From Lentinula raphanica (lineage: Eukaryota; Basidiomycota; Agaricomycetes; Agaricales; Omphalotaceae): a DNA stretch of 64,000 nucleotides. The stretch's first letter is position 1; each line of letters starts with the position of its first letter. Below the pieces are notes generated by a model that saw nothing but the letters and a program-made list of their open reading frames with translations, had not been told where the DNA came from and did no database searches. Made by a program: the position numbers and the translations under genes. Location of the stretch: assembly GCA_027919835.1 (NCBI GenBank), contig JANVFP010000015.1:620001-684000 (forward strand), given 5' to 3'. Of the stretch, positions 26,001 through 37,975 are shown in pieces.

Positions 26001-28693
26001 TCCCCCAGACATACCGCAGTATATACCATCAACCCACATTCCAGTTTTTCCTACGCTTGGGATCAACCTGCAGCAAGAGATAAGAAAATCTGTCTGAGTA
26101 TCAATAATTCAACAAGAACATTGGATCCCCTGGAAATCGGTGATCTCGTTCCTTTCAAATTTGTTGTGCGTCTTTCATCTTTGTATTGTGATTATCACGC
26201 TTCGAACATCCAAGCAGGAAGGACAAAAGGCGAAGGCTGTTTCACTTGACGTTCGAGCCGATGGCGACCAGCAAGTTCTATCGATTACCAATTATAATGC
26301 TGAGCAAAGCCTGTATAAACCAAAGAGAAGCATGACTGGGTCACTATCTCGACAAGATACTATCTCAAGTGCCGTGGAATCTTTTGAGGCCATTCCAGAA
26401 GAAGTTGCCTCGACTTTTGGATTGAGTATAAACTTCAGTGGAATTGGTATTTCGCTCGTCAACCGGAAACTGGTTGAGGTCATCTATGTGTCGTTGAATA
26501 CGTTGGCCTTTGATTACACCAATAGCACAGTGGCGCAATCGTTTACCATCTCGTGCGGAACACTGCAAATTGATAACCAACTTCATGACGCTCTTTATCC
26601 CGTTATTCTACAACCTACCCCATTACCGAAGGATTCAGCAGCATTACCTACTGTGCAAGCGTCTATAATTTTACTACAAGATGAAGGTGGGTGGCCTAAA
26701 CTTTTGAGAGAACACTAAAACTTCTAAACTGATTTCATAGATCACGGAGTGGTTTTCGTGAAATACTGTTCAATCTTGCTACAAGCGTTGACGATCGAAG
26801 CCGATGAAGATCTCCTGTTCTCAATATATGATCTGACACAAATCAAGGGTGCTTCATGGGAGCGAGAGATCCAGGAGTGAGCTTCAAAGTTCAATGCCTT
26901 GCTATCTGCTCATTATCTTTACAGTATATTGATTGAACACGGCGAGGGAATACCGGAGCCTTCGGAAACAGCTACCGGGCAAGCGCTGTATTTCGAGGTT
27001 TTGGAGTTACAACCAATCAAACTGTCATTGTCTTTCATGCGCACAGAGAGAGTCAGTAGCGAAGAAAAGTAAGAGATGGTCTGCTCACGCCTATTGCATT
27101 CGAGTGACGTGATTCTCTTTCTTCAGACTGAGTATCAGAAATCCCCTCGCTGTTGTTCTCAATGCTCTCACGATGGCTGTTGGCAACATAAACGATGCGC
27201 CTCTGGAGATGAATGCGCTCGCTATTAAGGACATGCGTCTCACTACTCCAGAGCTGCAAAGCCGTATACTGTTACATTATCGGCAGGATGTCCTTCGACA
27301 GCTATACCGAATATTGGGTTCAGCTGATTTTATCGGTAATCCTGTCGGCTTGTTCACGAACGTGAGCTCTGGTGTTGCGGATATTTTCTATGAGCCATTC
27401 AATGGCGTAGTCATGCATGGAAATAAAGAGCTAGGTATCGGGATCGCGAAGGTCAGCAGGGATGTTTTTCAAACCGGTTCACCATCGAAATCATATTCTT
27501 CAAGGGTGCTGCAAGCTTCGTCAAGAAGACAGTATTTGGTCTCAGTGATAGTATGACTAAGTTTACGAGCAGTGTCGGGAAAGGTAAATCTAGCAAACAG
27601 GGAGTCCGTGATGGAAGGTCTCATTCCGTTCGCAGGGCTGTCTGCAGCAACATTTGATTCAGAATACCAGGCTCGTCGTAGGATGAATCAACGCAGAAAC
27701 AAGCCCAAACATGCTATGTGAGTGTCCGCGAATGTTCTATACACACAAAATAACAACCGCTTTGCTACAGATATGGTGTCACAGCAGGAGGAGAGGCTCT
27801 AGCAAGCAGCGTAGCGAGTGCGATGGAGGGCGTTTTGATGAAGCCATTGGAGGGGGCAGAGTCTGAAGGAGCTGTAGGGTTTTTCAAAGGGATGGGTAAA
27901 GGCATAGTCGGGTGTGTATGCGACATTGATCATGGTATACTTCAACTAACTAGATGCAAGCAGTGCTGTCACCAAACCAGTCGTCGGGGTGTTCGATCTA
28001 GCATCTAATGTATCAGAAGGTAGGGAACTTTACGAGGAAGTAATGATGCCCATGCAAATCCTCAATTTTGTGCAGGAATCCGCAACACAACTACGGTATT
28101 TGATAGTCCGGATCGAGATAGAGTTAGATTGGTGAGTGTACTGGGAAACAAGCATTCCTGATATTCTTGCTTAGCTATTTGCAGCCGAGACTAGTTCCTC
28201 ATGACCAAGTACTAAAAGTGAGTATTTGATGTTGAGGTCTGACATTATACCCGACAAGCTCAATACGGTCTTCAGCCTTATTCTGCACGCGAAGCGATGG
28301 GGCAATATTGGATGAGAGATCTCAACAATGGGGCTTATCGAGGAGAACTTTACGTCGCACATATAAGTACGTCAAATTTGCCAACTTGGTTTTTTCGCCA
28401 TACCGAACAAGGCTTTTTTCCTAGACACTCCTGGAAGTGATAATGTCGTACTTTTGACGATGTCAAGAGTACTATCATTCTGGTCAAAAAAGCTCCGTTT
28501 GGATTGGGAGTTGCCTCTTACACAAGTGCAAGGAATTACCGTAGAAGACACTGGTATACGATTTGCACACAAATCAGGAAAGGAACACGACAAATTTATC
28601 TTTATACCAGACAAGAGCACACAGTCATGGGTGTTTGAGCGTGTGGCGGCAGTAGTCAAGGCATTCAATGTACGAAAACGAATGGATGGGTAG
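17058..28693 (+). CDS. VPS13: VPS13 bridge-like lipid transfer protein
   Basis: Exon 1 is MWWLDPGKE (ATG 17058). Splicing to LFNRILAPYVENLDMNQVNY gives the canonical chorein N-terminus. About 40 short introns follow and the protein is roughly 3,000 residues. Landmarks in order: the chorein/RBG region (LHWMNLGNQPVEVLIKDVYL; NNLQITVQNIHIRYED); repeated beta-rich RBG modules to about 23,400; and a VAB adaptor-binding region (YRIRNRTGYPVFIWTDDDGS; YSPYVVINKTGLPFGIRST). Next come the amphipathic C-terminal part (NPVGLFTNVSSGVADIFYEP; GFFKGMGKGIVGAV) and a PH-like end (TQSWVFERVAAVVKAFNVRK). VPS13 proteins bridge organelle contact sites and carry glycerolipids in a hydrophobic groove. A basic Ser/Thr/Arg insert (TRTRSSGGRRTRSSASKTTR) lies near 23,060-23,120. 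I found no disabling change. Introns 2 and 3 use GC donors. Confidence 0.95.
17277..17328 (+). other. GC-AG intron 2 of VPS13
   Basis: The conserved GIGQGQ(V/L)TLR requires CAAG|GCATGC as donor and TTCCAG|GTC as acceptor (52 nt). No GT lies in the joining exon that would keep this frame. Confidence 0.8.
17407..17458 (+). other. GC-AG intron 3 of VPS13
   Basis: The conserved PVDVLEG|HLGEFTLSLHW requires GAAG|GCGCGC as donor and TCACAG|GTC as acceptor (52 nt). The +3 to +6 bases are far from the usual GCAAGT consensus. Confidence 0.75.
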
Positions 28694-28904
28694 TGGTAGG
28701 GATAATAGTGGTGTAGAAAACAATAGAGTAAGGACTCTGGACTCTGACGAAGATGTACGAAATATATGAACAGCTAAACATACAATTAGATATAAGATAT
28801 CTCCATAGAAAGCAACGAAATTTGGCGAAAGAAGTGTAATCCAAAAATTGTATAGATCAACGAACATTATAACGATAGTTAGATGAATAAAAAATTTTCC
28901 ATAT

Positions 28905-31900
28905 TCAAGAGCCAATCGTGGCTTCGCTTTGCGTTGGGCTGGGTAGAGCATTTCCAGTAGCAGTAGCAGTGCTCGTACTAGAGAAGCGGTCACGATGAGG
29001 CTTCACGAACACTGGCGTAGGATGTTTGCCAAACTCGACTGGAAGTCCACTCTCAGCAATGACAGCAGGATCATCATTGTGCTGATCATATTCATGGTAA
29101 CTTCCTCGAGGACTGACCGAGTAAGCACTCTGGAAATCTGTGTCCGACTCGTCTGTGGTTCCATGAATACCCGGAGACAGAGCGGGTGTACTAGGGGTAA
29201 CCTGACTAGGTGATAGAGGTCGAGTAGCACTCAAGGAAGCTCCAGATGCAATCTTGCGAACCGAAGATTGCTCGCGACTGGATGCCACGTGGTGTGTCGG
29301 AGTCGAATTTCCGGACGTTTTCACTGACAAAGGTTTCCTGAGAGCAGCGACTGGAGGCGTTGGAATACCGTCATCCTCTTCCTGAGTGGTAGTAATGCTG
29401 CGAGATGTCTGTGTAGACGAAGCGGTATTGCTTCTCTTCCTGGTTTTCTTTTCAGCTGATTTCGTCCTACGATGAGCTCGAGGAGGACGTGGAGGAGGAG
29501 CGACAGCGGTGACAGATTCATTATCTTCAAGTTCGCCTTCGCTTTCCTGATTTGATACGTTGCCTCGCCACTTTGCAGTGCGGCGATCTGCGGAGAGGGC
29601 ATTTTCCAGCTGCAGTGATGAATACAGTTAGTCGTACATCGTGACTATTCGTATAATTGAGACGGTAAGTACCTTGGCTTGAATTTCCAGTACCTTCTGC
29701 GCAATCTTGTCACTTTTTTCTGTTATGCCTTGATCTACAGCTACCATCCCGTCCTGAGGAGCATCTACTTCTGAAGCAGAGAACCGCTTCTTCTTCTTCA
29801 AGTCAACCACAGTGACATCCTCGGTCTCTTCTTCTTCTTGAATAGTTCCGTTGGCTCGTTCAGTTGGTGCCAAGATAGGACCGCCGAGCTCGTCACCTTC
29901 ATAAGAGTCTGCCAAAGTAGATTCCGTGCCAAACGAGCGTAGATGCCTGGATTTGGCAGCATCACTGGCTCTGCGCGAGCGAGGAGCACTTGAAGCATTG
30001 GACAGGCGACTACTTGGACGGGAACCGTAATCCGAATCATCTACGCCGACGGCCATTGAAGCCAAAGCACGTTCAATTTGAGCTTCCACCTCAGCGATCA
30101 TGTCGGCACGCTCAAGTTCCATGGTCTCCATTGTCTCCTTCATCCTGCCTAGCTCACTCAGTGCTTCCTGATGCGCAAGCTCGGTTTCTTTCAATTCTGA
30201 AAAAATCATATTACGTAAGTCCAGCAACTGGATGAGATTTCAGTAGGGAACTCACGATTCTGCAATTTAGCCTTCTCCGCTGCAGTCATGGTCACTAAAC
30301 CTGAAAGTCTCTTGGTTTCCCTCTGCTCCTTGTTGATTTTCGCCCGAAGCTGATTCGCCTCTGCACTGAGTTTTTCGGCGTAGGTCTCGAATGTGACGAA
30401 TTTGTCCCTCCATAAATCACTTTCGGTCATGAGGAAGTTCAATCTACGCGATAAACGACCGATCTTTGTTTCGAGATCATCACGGGCGTCGACAAAGGCA
30501 GTAGCACGCTTGCGGATGGACAGTTGAATCATTTGCTCTGAAGCAGTGAGTTGAGGAGGTCGTTTGACAGCGCCGAACATCCCGATACGTCTCAAGAGGG
30601 AAGGCTTCTTATACTAAGAACGTCATGAGCTAAAAGCAGATAATCCAGTAGGAACAACTCGACTTACTTTTTCTTGCAAAACGCTGTCAAATGCTTGAAT
30701 AATCCTTGTGGAATGCCACCAGTCAGGAGGTTTGATTTGGTCTGCGACTGCAGCTGCAGAAGCACCGCGTTTAGCTTGTATTTTACACAAAGGACGGAAA
30801 CGGCCCGCAGGGAAGGCCTCCTTGAATTCACTGAAGCGTCGAGGTTATTACAGTGACAGTATGAACAAGGAGCCACATACACAGGAATTGAATGATCAGG
30901 ATGGTAATGCTGGTCGAAGGCAGTTTGCAAGCGTTGTCGATACTTTTCTCGCTGCTGTTTGGTGGAGACACACCCTGCGGGAGGAGACATGCAATTTCTG
31001 GAGATACACTGATCAGTCAACGCGTTCATGAAGTGGCAAAGGATTATTACACAGAGTTAATATCTCTGGAGAAAATATTCAGTCATAATGCGTGAAGAGA
31101 AGAAGATAAACCGACGTACAAGTCACAGACGCAAACTTCAGGAGAGGGACGAACACTATATCTCGCCTCGGTAGCGAGACCAATGATCCAAGGTCCAGGA
31201 TCATCGATGTAGATTTTGGCATCTCGAGAGTGGACAGCAGGGAGAGCAACACCATTCCATCCGCGAAGTTCAACAAGATACTTGATGGTCATGACAGCGA
31301 TCTAACACCAGGACCAGAACATGAGTAAGTCGACGAAAGGAATATACATTCTTAACGTACTCCTAGCATGGCTGGATGCCTCGAGAAGAACAGAATTCTT
31401 CCTGTGGGTGCAAGAGCGATCTATGTTTAAGGTTAGAAGCTTTGGATGACAGCCATAATGGAGAACCTGAAGGCTTACCTCACAGATAGTCAGAATGTTC
31501 TCAATGTTCAGGCACTTGAACAGGGGCCACATCGTAAAATTGATGTCAACCAAGCCCCTGCCGAAATCAAGGCCGCCAGGGAAACGGGCGATGACTTCCA
31601 GCGAGTTATCGCCGGAATCGTTGTTAGGGCTGGCATCTAGCCTGATCAGTTCACCAGCTCGGGGTGCTGGATGTGCAAGTATTTTGGAAATCTGAAGGGT
31701 GTGCGATTGAACGTCCTTTGAGAAGCGCGCCCAAGACAGCGTCAGATAGTCGCGCATGAGGTCGTAGACCGGGTATCGAGAAACGAGGGCTATGGGGACG
31801 GTTAAAAATAGAGCCGTAAAGAGCAAAATGAAAACATACTAAGAGCATAGGGTAGCCAAAAGACGGTATCGCCGGGAAGGAAAAGAGTACTCTCTCCAGG

Positions 31901-33115
31901 ACCATGGCCCACAGTACTTGCAACCTCATACTCGCTCTCGCTGATCCCCCCTTCAGCTTCTGTCTCTGCGTCGGTCTCGGCATCGGCCCAAGGCCCCCGC
32001 GCGCTTTTCCTCGCGCTCTTGCGGGCCAAAGAGGTCGGATCGCCGTGGTCAAGCGCGTCTGAACGAAGGTTTTTCAATCTCGAAGTGACAAGAGACGACT
32101 GATTGCTTTCTTTGCGAGAGCGACTGGCCTCGAGAGTGCGGCGAATTGCAGTGGATCTCTCTGCGTCGGCGTGCGACCACAGAAGAAGACAGACACCATG
32201 ATAAGTGATGGTACCTGCTGAAGATGACATATCAGGCGTCTCCGCAGCGGAAGAGCCAGGGCGAGGACCACCGAGATAGGTGGAAGATGGCCTGGCGAAG
32301 GGATCACCATAGTATGGGTGACTGAAAGATGGAGCAGTCGAAGACCTATTGTCAGAAAGGACGGAAGCACGAAGAAGGTCACCTGAAGGAGTAGGAGCTA
32401 AAGGAGTGTTTGGCGCAGGAAGAGTGAAGGTAAAAGTATGCACAGTAGAAGCAGGCTGTAGAGTGGAAGCAATAACTTCTACTTCACGACAGAACGATAA
32501 CTTCAACAGAACAGATTGAATTGAGTGATCCAACGAGTGAATTGGTGGCGTTGCGCTCACCTTCAACGCCTTTGACAGCATTTTCCCGACTTCACTCTTA
32601 CTTAAAGCGCCAGCACCTTTAGTTTCTTCTCCTTTTCCTCGCCTTTTCTTCTTTCCTCCACCAGCGCCGGGGCTGACAGTGCTGCCCAGTACCTCTGGTC
32701 GCCACCAGCGATTGACAGCGTTTTCAGAATGATGGAGACCAAGTACGGCATCGGGGTCAGCTAAAGTCCATGTATGCGGAGATTTTGGAAGGCCAGAGAC
32801 GATATAGAGAGAAGCAAGAGGAAGAGAAGGAGTTATAGAGGTCGAAGGAAGGGCATCTCGAGCAGAACGAGTAGAAACGATAGAATTTCTGCCCGACGCG
32901 AATACAGGAGACATAGGTGGTTGAATCAGGCCCAGAACGCGAGCAGCTTTATTTTCAGTGTGGGAAGAATGTAAATCTGCTCCCGCGCGCGAAATGTTGA
33001 TGAAGTCGTCCTCCATCTCTTCGTGAATGATGTTCGCATCTTTTCCTCTACGTCCTGGCAATGTCGGTTCAGAAAGTCGAGGCTTGATGATGTTCTCCGC
33101 AATACTTCGACTCAT
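28905..33115 (-). CDS. DENN-domain protein with C-terminal coiled coil (putative Rab GEF)
   Basis: The first exon starts MSRSIAENIIKPRLSEPTLP and holds the uDENN part (TITYHGVCLLLWSHADAERS; GDTVFWLPYALS). Later exons give the core DENN signature (LVSRYPVYDLMRDYLTLSWA; IENILTICE; LFSSRHPAMLG; VAVMTIKYLVELRGWNGVAL) and a dDENN-like part (RLQTAFDQHYHPDHSIPVYE; WWHSTRIIQAFDSVLQEK). A coiled coil follows (DARDDLETKIGRLSRRLNFL; LKETELAHQEALSELGRMKE). The Ser/Thr-rich tail ends at 28905. DENN domains exchange GDP for GTP on Rab GTPases in membrane traffic. Predicted length is about 1,200 residues, with about ten introns. A disordered basic insert (GGGKKKRRGKGEETKG) splits the uDENN region. The Rab substrate cannot be read from sequence. 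Its 3' end lies 211 nt from the VPS13 stop (convergent). Confidence 0.85.
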
Positions 33116-34300
33116 GTTTCCAGCCTTTCTCCCCGAATTTTCAGCCCTTTTCCTCTAGATTTTGGTAAGGAACGTGAAGAGCTAAATCAGCAAGTCGGCC
33201 AAGGTTCAGGAGACAGTGAAAAGAAGGGTAAGAGAGGCCGCTCCAGGATGTATCCGTTTTATATGTTATCTCTTAGTTTTTCCCATTTATTCGACCCTTC
33301 GCTTAAGAAAACTCTCATGATCTCCTTGATTTCATATGGGCGCAGAAAGGCGCGAATCTCCAAGGTATTCTTCATGCCTTCTCCAGTTTTCTTCATACCT
33401 CTGGATAGCAACCGAACGCATCTATGAAATTCAGTAATCAACGTCCTTTTCCAGACTTTTTCTCGTTGTCTTCCGAGCGGAAAAGGAGACCATCATACGC
33501 GATCACGTGGGACTTCCCCTGTCGGTCAATATGATTGGTGATAAGCCGGCAGGCTTGAATTTCGAATTCTTACATCTGCGTGTGGACAGGTGTGGACATA
33601 CTCAGGAAAGTGGCCAAGAAAACCACTAGCCATTTCTCGACCAAACTCTCCATCTGGAAACCTGGAGCTCATCCAATCGCAACGGCACTGAATCCTGATA
33701 GCTCTACTGTATGTATCAACTTATCTCAATGTTTGATCAACAGAATTCGAGATTTCAAGTTGTTCATGGGGTTCAAAAACACCTTGCCGCAATCGTCGCA
33801 ATCACCCAGAATCAAGGCCACTGAAACCACATCGTAAAGCACTGACAGGCCGCAGTCTCCAGCAGCTCACACACAGTCTTGAATATCCAATGGCCAAATG
33901 CGCTCTACCAATAGCAACCAACAGTGGCACGTCCGTATTTCTCCAGGCCGTCAATTGAAGAATCACAACGGGAACTTTACAGATGGATAGATTCCCCTTC
34001 GAGATGGCCATTTTCTTCTCAGTAAATATTCATGATAACACGCTGTGAAACAGGGAGCGAATTCAAGTTTTTTCTACATACACCATACACATGAAGTTTT
34101 GAAGATGATGCGGATGCACACTACATGTACTAACCTGCAGTGCCGCCAAGAAGGAAGAGGTGAAACATAGATACGTTGAGGGTAAACATCGAGCAATCGA
34201 GCTGCGATACTGCTGAACCCCAGGCAGAAGAAAAAGAAAAGACCAATATATGAGATAGAACAAACAATGCAAAAAAAGTATATGCAACGTTCAAAGTCCC
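33116..34300. other. Intergenic region between DENN and copper-fist genes
   Basis: These 1,185 nt contain the DENN promoter and the 3' flank of the copper-fist gene. Open frames at 33023-33427, 33580-33837 and 33802-34011 have no domain, no splice support and low coding character. I see no gene I can support. Confidence 0.5.
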
Positions 34301-36250
34301 TTAACCCATTGTATCTGGCAAGGAGTTGACTGAAGAGCCCCCACCACCACCACGGCCGCCATGGGGTTGATAGAACATCGACATGGACGACATTTCACCC
34401 CAGTCTGACAAAGCACTGAGTGATGCATTACCGTCATTCCCACTCGTTTCCGATGAAGCCGCGGAACCAGAGCGGCTACGGTAAACACTCTCAGCTAGGT
34501 CAAGACCAACAGACGTTGCTGCCACGCTCTGTAAAGATGGAGTAAGGCTAGTAGCAGAGTTCAAGAGGAAATCTTGACTGTCTCCATTTAGAAACGAGAG
34601 ATCCAGTGGCACGCTGGTATTGAAGGAGGAGGGATATGTGAGCAGCAAATCATCAAAGCTTCGACTCCTCCCAAAGAGTGCGCTAGGATCTCCAGATGCA
34701 TTGGCGTACATCACTCCGGGAGCGCCCCGAAGGAGACGATCGTCCAAGGGAAACTGATTGACAACAGCGGGAGAGTTGGAAGTGAGGTTGGAGGTAGATA
34801 CACTCTGATTTTGACCATAGAAGGAAGCAGCGGGGATAGAGCTCTGCATTTGTCGAATCCAGTCATCGACTCCAGATAAGGAATACGCATTGTCGTATAT
34901 TGACAAGGCGGTATTAGAAGGCAGAGGATTCGAAGGTTCGTACGAGAGAGAGGCTGCGCAGTCCAGACAACTACGACAGGCGTCTGGTTGACTACAATTG
35001 GAATTGTGAAGCTCAACACGATTGATATTCGGCTTGTGAATGATACAACCAGGGCATGAGCATTCATTGCCACACCCACAAAGAGAGCCTGCGATGTCAG
35101 CGGGACCTGTTGTCTGGAAGGATTTCCAGACTTCGATATCAACGGCGTCGAACCGAGGGATAACCTGACTCGAACGTGGGTCATCATTGGCAGAGAGCGC
35201 CCGGGGTCGATAAAAAGTGCGGTCAAGGGAGTACGGCGGACGTTGTACATTGTTCAGGAACGTGTTTGGCGTAACAGCCATATCGTCGGCTTGAGGCGAT
35301 TTGGAATTATGGCGCAAAGGATGATTAGAATGGACATGGTCATGAGCTCGCCCATAAGGGCTAAAAAGTTCATGGGGATGATAGCGGCCCGACGAATGAA
35401 GCACCGCGCTCGAAGACGGATTGTGTGCAGGCTTCGGTAGTAAGGTGCGCAAATCAGCGAGCCGACTTTGAACGTTGGATGTGTTCGAAGCTTTGGCTTG
35501 AGAGGACGATTCAGGGGTTTGGGCGGGCGTTGATGTTGGTTGTTCGATCGTTGATTTTCCTTTCCTTTTGACCCTAGGCGCTGCCTTCCGAGGAGTCCAG
35601 CAATGGCACTCATCCCCGGAGAGACAGGAGCAACTATCTATCGTCAATGTGTGAATGTCAGAATCGAGTGCAATGAACCCGGTAAGAACATACCGATATC
35701 AGAGTCAGAGGTAGCTCCTTGTGATAAGAGTTGTCCAGCAACCGACGCCTCCAATGCCTTTGGCAAGCCATTGGGAAACGCGGCGCTCTCCAACATCTTA
35801 TTCACACCTGCAGAACGAACCCCGAGATGTAAAAAGAAGATAGACTTATGGCTAAGCTAACCATGGCGACCGATGAGGAGATGAGGATACACACCTTGCT
35901 TACTGCAGCCAGAGGTTTGTTCGCCTCCGACAATTGTTTCTTCTTTGTGGCAGATACATTTAACGTGTACTTGTTTCGTTTTCCGTAATTCACGACAGTG
36001 CTCGCATTGAGTAACGGGTCGACCTTTCTTTTTTATTTCGTAGAGGGCTCGACCAGTGTGTTTGCAAGCAGAAGAGCGATGCCCTTTGATACATGTTTCA
36101 CTGAAAAAGACCAGTCAGAAAAAAAAGAAAAAGAGCTGATAGATTACAATCATACCAGGCATATTTCTTGGATTCGATTAGGACCTAAGAGATGAACGAT
36201 GGGTCAGATAACGAGCAAAAAATCGAATCAAGACGAAATACTAGTACCAT
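34301..36250 (-). CDS. Copper-fist transcription factor with cysteine-rich copper-sensing clusters
   Basis: Exon 1 encodes MVL (ATG 36250). Splicing gives VLIESKKYAC|ETCIKGHRSSACKH, matching the copper-fist pattern C-x2-C-x8-C-x-H, then KKKGRPVTQCEHCRELR with the (K/R)GRP minor-groove motif. A second Cys group is CSCLSGDECHC in the next exon. The large last exon has SLCGCGNECSCPGCIIH, fitting the CxCx4CxCx2CxxH regulatory cluster of Mac1/Cuf1-type factors, and then NCSQPDACRSCLDC. The remaining C-terminal region is Ser/Asn-rich and ends in a Gly tract (GGRGGGGGSS). Length is about 560 residues. Such factors control copper uptake (CTR) or copper detoxification genes. The cluster resembles copper-starvation activators, but the direction of control is inferred. 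Confidence 0.88.
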
Positions 36251-36631
36251 TTTGTTGAAGACGGTGGGACGCTGGGCGAGCGTGCCCGCCAGCGACAAGC
36301 GCTGCCTGGGTTATTGATAGGTGGACGCAAGAACAAATGGGATTGCAAATTGAGAGGCCATGGTGGGGGTTAAATAGGAAGAAATGTTGACGCTAGTTGA
36401 CGAGTATTCCACTATTTATCTTGTCTCTTTATTTACTGGTGTCAACACTGTAGTGCCTTAGTCTAGTTTGAAGGTCCGGGTCCGAACCGTATCTCAGGTG
36501 TTGCCTTAAAAGGGTATCATGTACATGTCACGTTCTTGTATTACACATCGATCGATCGAATACGACGCGTCTTGTTGACGCGCATTAACCACTGTACGAG
36601 TGAACAGTCACCGTCTATTTCATCTTCGTCC
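36251..36631. other. Divergent intergenic region, copper-fist gene and helicase fragment
   Basis: These 381 nt should hold the copper-fist promoter. No clear copper-response or TATA element can be assigned with confidence. Confidence 0.5.
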
Positions 36632-37199
36632 ATGTCCACTTCTTTCTCATTCCACTCCGAGCTCGGCCACGCTCTAATTTCACGAATTGGACAACTACAT
36701 GCACCATTTCAACCTCACGATTACATCCTCGAAGGAATCGGTGCGCTATTGGATGGAAGAGATCTGGTCGCGATTACACCTACAGGTTCAGGAAAGACCG
36801 GTTATATCGCGTATACAGCTCGAGTCGTGGTCCGTGAGCTTACCAGGCATCCCGAAAGTTTCCCGGAAATTAAGAATCTTGCAACGAAATTCCCGGAGAA
36901 CCCTCTGATTCTGGCGATATGTCCAACCAATTACCTAGAATACCAACTGGTAAGTCCTACCCATATGTAGCGAGTACGTTGATGTGTGCTCACCGTGAAT
37001 ACGATGCTAGGAAGACAAAATGTCAGCTATCGGCTTGAAAGTCCTCATAATCAACAACGAGACGAAAGACAATGCAAGGGAACAAGGCCTACCTGATCTC
37101 TGGGCAACAGCAGTCGAGGATTTGACTGTGTCCATCCTTCTTCTCTCTCCAGAACAGCTCACGTCCGATTTGCACAAGAGTGTGCATTACCGCGCTTGA
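36632..37199 (+). pseudogene. Truncated RecQ-like DEAD/DEAH helicase fragment
   Basis: Exon 1 (36632-36949) encodes MSTSFSFHSELGHALISRIG, a DYILEGIGALLDGRDLVAIT segment and Walker A TPTGSGKTGYIAY. A GTAAGT...GCTAG intron joins to EDKMSAIGLKVLIINNET and SILLLSPEQLTSDLHKSVH, then a stop at 37197-37199. The frame is intact over 168 residues, but it covers only motifs I to about Ib. The DEAH box, the whole second RecA domain and any RQC region are missing. Downstream sequence is non-helicase and holds a gene on the other strand. This looks like a fragment left by duplication and truncation; such RecQ-like fragments are common in mushroom genomes. It cannot be a working helicase on its own. Confidence 0.65.
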
Positions 37200-37216
37200 T
37201 GTTCCTCCACTCGGAG

Positions 37217-37564
37217 CTATAAAACATATAGTCGCTGAAGGACCAATCCAGACTCTAGCTTTGGAAGAGAGCTGAGTCCAACACGCTTCTTCTTCCTTGG
37301 AGCAGGCGGCCGATCAGCGGAATAATTCACAAAGCCGTCGTTCTCCTTTCGACGTTTGAGTTGTGGAGATGTTGGTGAAGAATGGGTGGTTTGAGTAGAA
37401 GCCAGGACGAAGCGGAAATTGGGAGAGGAAGAAGGCCCATCTGAATCTTGACCCTTGTTTGAAGTAAGTGGTGGCGTGCGATAGAACGACGAGGGAGATA
37501 TGGACTCCAGTGAATGTGTATCAGGACAAGGAACTTCATTCAACTGGAACGAGTAGAAACTCAT
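37217..37564 (-). CDS. Small hypothetical protein with a basic cluster
   Basis: A single uninterrupted frame of 115 residues starts MSFYSFQLNEVPCPDTHSLE. It is rich in Ser, Pro and Thr (SPTSPQLKRRKEN) and carries PPAPRKKKRVG, a likely nuclear localisation signal. No domain is recognised. It ends 18 nt from the stop of the helicase fragment (convergent). It could be the last exon of a longer spliced gene, or a spurious frame. Composition and the long open frame make a real gene somewhat more likely. Confidence 0.45.
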   Translation of the reverse strand: MSFYSFQLNEVPCPDTHSLESISPSSFYRTPPLTSNKGQDSDGPSSSPNFRFVLASTQTTHSSPTSPQLKRRKENDGFVNYSADRPPAPRKKKRVGLSSLPKLESGLVLQRLYVL

Positions 37565-37975
37565 GGCTAGCGATGATGAGTGTAACGGAAGAACTTCAGG
37601 TCAAATTGAAGTTGAACGTGGACGCGATTATACATGTGATTGAATCGATGACTCATTCAGCCTCTTTTAGGAAAGGAAGCCACATCCCAAAAAGGGAACA
37701 CCTGAGATACGGTAAGTTCCCCGCGCTTTGAATCAGACTCTAGATTGAGTGCAACGACTGTCTTGCAAATTCTCAAGCTACGAGTCTGACTCGGGAGACT
37801 AGTAGTGCCTTCCACGGTCCGAATCCGCCAGCTACCCAGTGGCGCTAGAAAAAGCTCAACACCACTTTACCCCTTACAGTTTTCTTTCCAGACTTTGTTA
37901 TACATCGATATTGAAAAAATAGCACGACCACACGCCAGACACGTTCAGTTACTACATAAGGAAGAGAAAAGTTCG
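37565..37975. other. Intergenic region between small hypothetical and NIPA genes
   Basis: These 411 nt contain only short overlapping frames. No supported feature is seen. Confidence 0.5.

Noticed and set aside
30674..31095. Plus-strand frames opposite DENN exons
   Set aside because: The minus strand encodes conserved DENN sequence here; the plus frames have no homology or splice logic.
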